Of a DNA stretch of 64,000 nucleotides, positions 58,158-64,000 are shown in pieces. The position numbers were made by a program, and so were the translations under genes. The DNA comes from RPQJ01 sp963732415 (GTDB lineage Bacteria; Pseudomonadota; Gammaproteobacteria; Steroidobacterales; Steroidobacteraceae): contig CAVSZK010000019.1 of assembly GCA_963732415.1 (NCBI GenBank), positions 885,845-949,844 of the forward strand, read 5' to 3'. How positions within the stretch are numbered: the first letter of the stretch is position 1; each line of letters opens with the position of its first letter. The notes beneath the pieces are model-generated. The model saw nothing but the letters and a program-made list of their open reading frames with translations, made no database searches and was not told the origin of the DNA.

Positions 58158-59104
58158 TGGGTGTCGCGGTACCAGGCGTAGGTGGCCGCGATGCCGTCGT
58201 GCAGGCCGACACTCGGCTTCCAACCAAGGGCCGTTGCCCTCGATGTGTCGAGCAGCTTGCGCGGCGTGCCGTCGGGCTTGGACACATCGAACACGATGCG
58301 GCCGGGATACTCGACCGCGGCGGCCACCATCTCCGCGAGTTCGCGGATCGTGACGTCGCTGCCGCAGCCCACGTTGACGAGGTCCTCGCCTTCGTACGTG
58401 CGCATCAGGTGCACGATGGCCTTCGCCAGGTCATCCACGTACAGGAACTCGCGTCGGGGCGTGCCCGTGCCCCACACGACCACCTCCGCGTCACCGCGAA
58501 GCCTGGCCTCGTGGAAGCGTCGGATCAGGGCCGGCAGCACATGTGAGTTCTGCAGGTCGAAGTTGTCGCCGGGCCCGTACAGGTTGGTCGGCATCAGCGA
58601 GATGGCGTTGAAGCCATACTGCCGCCGGTACGCCTGGCACATCTTGATGCCGGCAATCTTGGCGATGGCGTACCACTCATTGGTCGGCTCCAGGGGGCCG
58701 GTGAGCAGCACGTCCTCGCGCATCGGCTGCGGCGCCAGCCTGGGATAGATGCAGCTGGATCCGAGGAAACAGAGCTTGCGCACACCCGCCTGCCGGGCCG
58801 ACTCGATGACATTGGTCTGGATCTGGAGGTTGTCGCGGATGAAGTCGGCGGGGTAGGTGCTGTTGGCGAGGATGCCGCCCACCCTGGCCGCGGCCAGCAC
58901 CACGTACGCCGGGCGCTCGGCCGCGAAGAACGCCGCCACCGCCGCCTGGTCGCGCAAGTCGAGCTCGGCCGAGGTGCGCAGCAGCAGGTTCGCATGCCCC
59001 TGCGCCCGCAGCTCGCGCTCGACCGCCGAGCCCACGAGGCCGCGATGGCCGGCGACGAAGATCGGCCCGCCGCGCAAATCCTGCAGATCCTGCAAACCTG
59101 GCAC
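58154..59104 (-). CDS. fcl: GDP-L-fucose synthase (GDP-4-keto-6-deoxymannose epimerase/reductase)
   Basis: Makes GDP-L-fucose from the Gmd product with NADPH. 316 aa. The start is GTG at 59104, 3 bases after the gmd stop; TTG four codons in is an alternative. Rossmann motif GHRGLVGSAV near residues 19-28, GSSCIYP (catalytic Ser) near 114-120 and YAIAKIAG (Tyr and Lys) near 143-150. LMPTNLYGPGDNFD and RREFLYVDDLAKA are typical. It follows gmd directly, the usual order. Confidence 0.95.
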   Translation of the reverse strand: MPGLQDLQDLRGGPIFVAGHRGLVGSAVERELRAQGHANLLLRTSAELDLRDQAAVAAFFAAERPAYVVLAAARVGGILANSTYPADFIRDNLQIQTNVIESARQAGVRKLCFLGSSCIYPRLAPQPMREDVLLTGPLEPTNEWYAIAKIAGIKMCQAYRRQYGFNAISLMPTNLYGPGDNFDLQNSHVLPALIRRFHEARLRGDAEVVVWGTGTPRREFLYVDDLAKAIVHLMRTYEGEDLVNVGCGSDVTIRELAEMVAAAVEYPGRIVFDVSKPDGTPRKLLDTSRATALGWKPSVGLHDGIAATYAWYRDTH

Positions 59105-59107
59105 CGC

Positions 59108-60230
<1,123 letters not shown>

Positions 60231-60255
60231 TTCTTACTCCGAGGAACAGATCGGG

Positions 60256-60996
60256 TCAGTGGAACTGGCCCAGCTTGCTGATGTTCTTCCATGTCAATGC
60301 ACCCAACCCGCCGACGCCCGTGCGGCACAGCGCATCATAATCCTCGCGCGACTTGCGCAGAATGTTCGACAGCGAACGATTGCTGGCGCCACCGAGGCGC
60401 ATTTTCACCAGCACCTCCGGAATGTATGCCGGTCGGAAACCAGGCTGGCAGAACAAGTTCAGAATGCTGCAATAATCGGCCGCGATACGGTATCGGGTGT
60501 CGAAGCCACCGATGCACTCATACCATTGGCGACGGACGTATAGCGTCGGGTGCGGGGCATCCACCCCCAAGGCAAGCCGGCGCCGAGAGAAAGGGCCGGC
60601 GCGCCAGTGCCGGACAATATTGCTTGTATCGTCCGCCCGGACGTAAACCAGGTCGCCATAGGCCGCATCGATCACTGCGTCATCAAAAGCCTGCGCGACC
60701 TTGGCGAGCACATGTGTCTGGGCATAAACGTCATCGGCGTGCAGAAATCCGACCACCGCTCCACTGGCGCGTGCGATGCCCTTGTTCAGCGCGTCATAGA
60801 TGCCGCGATCCCGCTCACTGACCAAAACCGCCAACTGTTTGCGACGCGATTCCAGGATCTGGACGGAGCCGTCCGTCGATGCGCCGTCGATGACTACTTG
60901 CTCCACGTCGACACCAGACTGACTCTGGACGCTGTCTAGCGTATCACTCAGGGTCCCGACCCGATTGAACACTGCGGTGATGATCGACAGCCTCAT
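60256..60996 (-). CDS. Family 2 glycosyltransferase (second of a paralogous pair)
   Basis: 246 aa from the ATG at 60996. RLSIITAVFNRVGTLSDTLD, VVIDGASTDGSVQILES and VGFLHADDVYAQTHVL give the GT-A nucleotide and metal sites. It matches its paralogue at 57.4 kb over the whole length, by eye more than half identical, including the terminal KNISKLGQF against KNFSKLGQF. The two flank gmd-fcl, suggesting local duplication followed by change in acceptor or donor. 25 bases upstream of gmd on the same strand. Confidence 0.92.
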   Translation of the reverse strand: MRLSIITAVFNRVGTLSDTLDSVQSQSGVDVEQVVIDGASTDGSVQILESRRKQLAVLVSERDRGIYDALNKGIARASGAVVGFLHADDVYAQTHVLAKVAQAFDDAVIDAAYGDLVYVRADDTSNIVRHWRAGPFSRRRLALGVDAPHPTLYVRRQWYECIGGFDTRYRIAADYCSILNLFCQPGFRPAYIPEVLVKMRLGGASNRSLSNILRKSREDYDALCRTGVGGLGALTWKNISKLGQFH

Positions 60997-61099
60997 GGAG
61001 TCGGCAGCCGCGACAATGAACACCGTGGCCCTTCACAGGTTGGGAATATTGGTGGGCCGACACACCGAACGCAGACTTCTCGAGGCCGCGGCCTGTCCT

Positions 61100-61858
61100 T
61101 CATAAGTCGGAATAACCGATGAACTCGACCGGGAAGGGAAGCGACTTCTCCCATGGGCCGGCCAGAATCCGCGTTTCGTCAGAAAACCCCACATTGCCCG
61201 GATGCACCATCAACTCGATCGTCTTGAACGGCACCTCCGTCTCAAGTACGGCCTGAACAAACATCTCGAGGGAGGTGAAGCCATCCGTCGTCGTCGTGGC
61301 GACCAAGTGGCGCAAGCCCGCATTCCAAAGGAGTTTCTTCAACAAAAGGCTTCTCGACCCAGGCGCGTGCGCACGTGAGTACAGATTCATCGATGCCCGA
61401 ACCTTCTTTATTCCAAATCGATGTTGCAGGCTTTTTATCACCGGAAAAACGCCCGGAACCGTATGCATGTGATGATGACTGTCGATATGGCTGACATGCA
61501 CGCCCAATTCTCTCAGCTTCTGGATCTGCGCCGACCACTCGACAAGCAGTGCGCGTCGCAACTGCCCGCCTATTGCCACTTCTCGCAAGCGATTGCCGGC
61601 GAAGCAGCCCTCCGCGTCCAATATTGGAGCAAGGCCAGGACTTGGCGTGACCGGCATATACTCGGATGCATTGAGATGAACCCCAAACGAGACTTCCGGA
61701 AAATCCCGCGTTCGCTTGACCGCATCTTCGACCGCCGGGCCATTGGCAAGGATGGTTGCGGAAGTGACCCGACCCTGTTGGATGAAAACGAAAATCGCGT
61801 CGTTGGTCCGCGACTCGGCCCCCAGGTCATCCGCATTGACGATTATTTTTCTTTTCAT
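61100..61858 (-). CDS. ChbG/YdjC-family carbohydrate deacetylase
   Basis: 252 aa from the ATG at 61858; a longer frame lies inside the next gene. KIIVNADDLGAESRTNDAI gives the NADD metal aspartates; SFGVHLNASEY and HVSHIDSHHHMHTVPG supply the histidines. ChbG removes an acetyl group from chitobiose-type sugars and HpnK acts on glycolipids (family knowledge). In this locus it may deacetylate a lipid-linked HexNAc (inference). Cytoplasmic, no signal peptide. Follows the WaaE-like glycosyltransferase on the same strand. Confidence 0.9.
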   Translation of the reverse strand: MKRKIIVNADDLGAESRTNDAIFVFIQQGRVTSATILANGPAVEDAVKRTRDFPEVSFGVHLNASEYMPVTPSPGLAPILDAEGCFAGNRLREVAIGGQLRRALLVEWSAQIQKLRELGVHVSHIDSHHHMHTVPGVFPVIKSLQHRFGIKKVRASMNLYSRAHAPGSRSLLLKKLLWNAGLRHLVATTTTDGFTSLEMFVQAVLETEVPFKTIELMVHPGNVGFSDETRILAGPWEKSLPFPVEFIGYSDL

Positions 61859-61901
61859 AGAACGCCTGATTGGATGGCCCACGACCGGAGCAGGCGGTTT
61901 G

Positions 61902-62789
61902 CTACCGCGGGTTCTTGCACAACCCGAGTTCGAATGCCTTTGCCTTGACCTGCGCGATATAGCTCGCGCGTATCTGGCACGCAATCAGGCCGACTCGGCC
62001 CTCGAGAAATCCCAGCCTGAAGAAGTAGTGATACCCAAACCACAGCCACTGTTCGAACGGCATCCTGATGATCAGCGCCTTGATCGCCCGGCGCCGTTCC
62101 TGCGGGTTGCCGAACAGGCGCGGGACGATGGTTTCTGCACCGTAGCTGCCGCTGGTCAGGTAGCGCTGGCGCAAGCGGGCTTCCCAGGTGGAATACTTGT
62201 TGTGACGGGCGATATAGGCTTCCAGGCCTTTGAAGTCTTCGTGGATCAAGGGGGTGGAGATGGCCCCGATCGGCCCGTCTACCAGCAAGCGCTCGTGCAC
62301 TTCCATATCCATGCCGCCGAGATCGTCGTCGAAGATGCGCTCAAACCGTGCCTTTCCTGTCTTGAACAGCAGCACGGCCGCATGGGAAAAGCCGCCATAT
62401 CGCATCGGCCGGCCGAGGAAGTGGAAGCCTTTGGTGATCATGAATGCGTCTGCCGGCGGTCGCCCTGCCATACTTTCGGCGATTTCCGTCCACAGTGAAG
62501 AGGGCACGACTTCGTCAGCATCCAGCAGCAGCACCCAGGGCGTATCGATCTTCAGGTTGTCCAGCGCCCATTGGCGCTTCTTGGGGTATCCGCCGCGGTA
62601 GTCAAACTGCACCACCTCGGCACCGTGCGCCTCAGCGATCACCGTGGTGGCGTCGACGCTGTGCGAATCGAGCACCACAACGCGCGCCGCTGGTCGCAGC
62701 GCCGCAAGGCAGCGCGGCAGATTCAACGCTTCGTTCTTGGCCGCGAGCAGCACCGTAACCGGCAACCGACTCTGCGTGTCATCGTGCAT
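61902..62789 (-). CDS. Family 2 glycosyltransferase (WaaE/KdtX-like)
   Basis: 295 aa. PVTVLLAAKNEALNLPRCL and VVVLDSHSVDATTVIAEAHG hold the nucleotide-binding site, and WVLLLDADEVVP is the metal-binding motif. The C-terminal part (FEQWLWFGYHYFFRLGFLEGRVGL) is an amphipathic membrane-contact segment common to lipopolysaccharide core and exopolysaccharide transferases. QYDYRGGYPKKRQWALDNL-like FDYRGGYPKKRQWAL is the WaaE-type signature. It overlaps neither neighbour: 43 bases to chbG and 1 base after the methyltransferase. Confidence 0.9.
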   Translation of the reverse strand: MHDDTQSRLPVTVLLAAKNEALNLPRCLAALRPAARVVVLDSHSVDATTVIAEAHGAEVVQFDYRGGYPKKRQWALDNLKIDTPWVLLLDADEVVPSSLWTEIAESMAGRPPADAFMITKGFHFLGRPMRYGGFSHAAVLLFKTGKARFERIFDDDLGGMDMEVHERLLVDGPIGAISTPLIHEDFKGLEAYIARHNKYSTWEARLRQRYLTSGSYGAETIVPRLFGNPQERRRAIKALIIRMPFEQWLWFGYHYFFRLGFLEGRVGLIACQIRASYIAQVKAKAFELGLCKNPR

Positions 62790-63427
62790 CTACTCGGGCT
62801 TCCTTGCTAAGGCGATCATGGATTTGGCCAGCGGCGGGATGCGCCCCACCCTCTTGAAGCAGATGTCGACAAATCCCGCTTCACGCAACAGGCGGCCCAG
62901 CGTGTCGATCGACCAGAACTTGATGTGCCCATGGTCCCATAAGGCGGTGAAGTGGGCGTCCATCTTCCCTATGCCAGCCAGCGCAATGTTCTTCCAATAT
63001 CCATGGTACGGGGTGGAAATGATCGCCGTAGCACCAGGTTCCAGAAGCGAATACAGTGTGGCAGCGTATCGCCGTGGAAAGTACACGTATTCCACCACCT
63101 CCAAACTGGTCACCAGCGGGAATTGGCCGTAGCGAGTCACCAGGTCGTCATAAGCCGAGCCCGACTCAAGCTTGAGCTGGTGATAGCGAGCGTTGGTTTG
63201 GGCGATTCCATCGGTGGACGGATCCACGCCAGTCACATCCCAGCCCTGCAGCGAAAACGCGTGGGCCACACTCCCGCTGCCACAACCAAGCTCGAACACG
63301 CGCCCCGCGGCGCGCGCTCCGCCTTCAGCAATGCCATTTCAGTCATCACAGCAGGCATCAGATAGTCGTGTGCCCAAGTCGGCTCGTTGTCGCTCCAGCG
63401 ATAACCGGCGAGGTCAGCGTGATCCAC
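62790..63427 (-). CDS. Class I SAM methyltransferase of the polysaccharide locus, one frameshift
   Basis: N-terminal WSDNEPTWAHDYLMPAV starts from a GTG at 63427 that overlaps the WcaF gene by 14 bases. Between about 63311 and 63325 one base is missing: after MALLKAE the frame should continue GARAAGRVFELGCGSGSVAH. The rest is intact: GWDVTGVDPSTDGIAQ, LVTSLEVVEYVYFPRRYAA, PGATAIISTPYHGYWKN and HIKFWSIDTLGRLLREAGF. Corrected length about 212 aa. Sugar O-methylation is plausible (inference). It is the only one of the frameshifted genes here that lacks, rather than gains, a base. Confidence 0.83.
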
Positions 63428-63989
63428 TGTCTGTCCCTCCGCCGGGCACGTTGCCGCCGAACGCCCGACGCTTCATCGGAACAGCCGGGTTCCCCCTTGC
63501 CACCACCCAAGCCGGAATGGCTTTGAAAACACTGGAGCGTGCCGTCACCACCGTACCGTCCCCAATCGTAACGCCCGGCCCGACAAAGACATCTGCGGCA
63601 ATCCACACACGCTCGCCGATGGTGATGGCTGCCGTCACGAGGGGGAACGCAGCCTGGGTATAGTCGTGGCTGGCAGAGCACAGAAAACTGTACTGACTCA
63701 CCGTCGAATGCGCGCCGATGCGGATCTTGTCGACGCAATAGCAATCGACGCCCTCGCTCAGGCAAGCGTGGTCGCCCATTTCCAGGTTCCAGGGAGCCCA
63801 GATCCGCGCAGACGGGTAAGGGTGCACCGCCTTGCCGAGCTTGGCCCCGAACATGCGCAGCAAGAAGCAGCGCCAGCGGTGGCACAGGCGCGGAGTTGGC
63901 CGATAAAACAACAGCCAGACCAGTTGCCACACGGTGCGGGCCAGCTTGTTGGCAGTTGAAATATCATGGATACGAAGGGCCTTGTTCAT
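63414..63989 (-). CDS. WcaF-like sugar O-acetyltransferase (left-handed beta-helix)
   Basis: 191 aa. The N-terminal helix (LARTVWQLVWLLFYRPTPRL) probably touches the membrane. The rest is a hexapeptide-repeat beta-helix: IWAPWNLEMGDHACLSEGVD, VDKIRIGAHSTVSQYSFLC, ASHDYTQAAFPLVTAAITIG, VWIAADVFVGPGVTIGDGTV and ARGNPAVPMKRR, a typical end. The catalytic histidine is in CSASHDYT. It acetylates a sugar of the repeat unit from acetyl-CoA, as WcaF does for colanic acid. Last complete gene of the window; the locus probably continues beyond the right edge. Confidence 0.92.
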   Translation of the reverse strand: MNKALRIHDISTANKLARTVWQLVWLLFYRPTPRLCHRWRCFLLRMFGAKLGKAVHPYPSARIWAPWNLEMGDHACLSEGVDCYCVDKIRIGAHSTVSQYSFLCSASHDYTQAAFPLVTAAITIGERVWIAADVFVGPGVTIGDGTVVTARSSVFKAIPAWVVARGNPAVPMKRRAFGGNVPGGGTDSGSR

Positions 63990-64000
63990 TGCTAGCCTCA

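Overview
The window is about 65% G+C and densely coded. It reads as a chromosomal segment of a gammaproteobacterium. The conserved blocks rpsT / murJ-ribF-ileS and obgE-rpmA-rplU / ispB-tRNA-Pro are arranged as in that class. The lysine-rich histone H1-like protein, PEP carboxylase and envelope genes suggest a free-living, probably aquatic or soil relative of the Steroidobacterales/Xanthomonadales side, but the lineage is inferred, not proven.

Layout. 0-8 kb: housekeeping (ileS cut by the left edge, ribF, murJ, rpsT, obgE, rpmA, rplU, ispB, tRNA-Pro-CGG). 8-17 kb: one-carbon genes (folD, fhs and a small CGCP-motif protein), NUDIX hydrolase, H1-like protein, ppc, class III CoA-transferase. 17-27 kb: accessory metabolism (SYLF protein, two methyltransferases, an M20-family protein with altered metal ligands, rhodanese-like protein, GFA protein, a divergent LysR/SbtA bicarbonate-transporter pair, a YtcJ-like amidohydrolase and an amidohydrolase remnant, msrA). 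27-32.6 kb: MarC, a small protein, a frameshifted patatin/beta-barrel gene and a frameshifted TonB-dependent receptor.

32.6-56 kb is the part I consider exciting. It holds three tightly packed operons. (i) Minus strand, 42.0 to 32.6 kb: a c-di-GMP-I (GEMM-I) class riboswitch, with its own promoter and an insulating terminator upstream, leads into a TlpA-like thiol protein, a coiled-coil periplasmic protein, two large repeat proteins (1,091 and 629 aa), a small periplasmic protein, an ExbB/TolQ-like channel, two ExbD/TolR-like proteins and a TonB/AgmX-type protein. This looks like a proton-motive-force-driven trans-envelope machine under second-messenger control. (ii) Minus strand, 49.9 to 42.2 kb: a c-haem protein, a dihaem LamG lipoprotein, a Tat-exported DUF1501 protein, a zinc-ribbon methyltransferase and ApbE flavin transferase. 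(iii) Plus strand, 50.1 to 56.0 kb: an HzsA-related dihaem lipoprotein, an SH3/beta-barrel protein, a second beta-barrel protein, TlpA, a DUF4266 lipoprotein ending in Gly6-Cys-Gly-Cys-Asn, and a DUF3570 beta-barrel. I infer that the three operons build one surface redox/assembly apparatus; no function is known to me.

56-64 kb is an exopolysaccharide or O-antigen locus: WecA-like initiating transferase, GDP-fucose synthesis genes gmd and fcl, three family-2 glycosyltransferases, a ChbG/YdjC deacetylase, a methyltransferase and a WcaF-like acetyltransferase.

Five otherwise well-conserved genes carry one or two single-base frameshifts (patatin, TonB receptor, zinc-ribbon methyltransferase, gmd, terminal methyltransferase). 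This many short indels in plausible genes points to assembly error at least as much as to decay.
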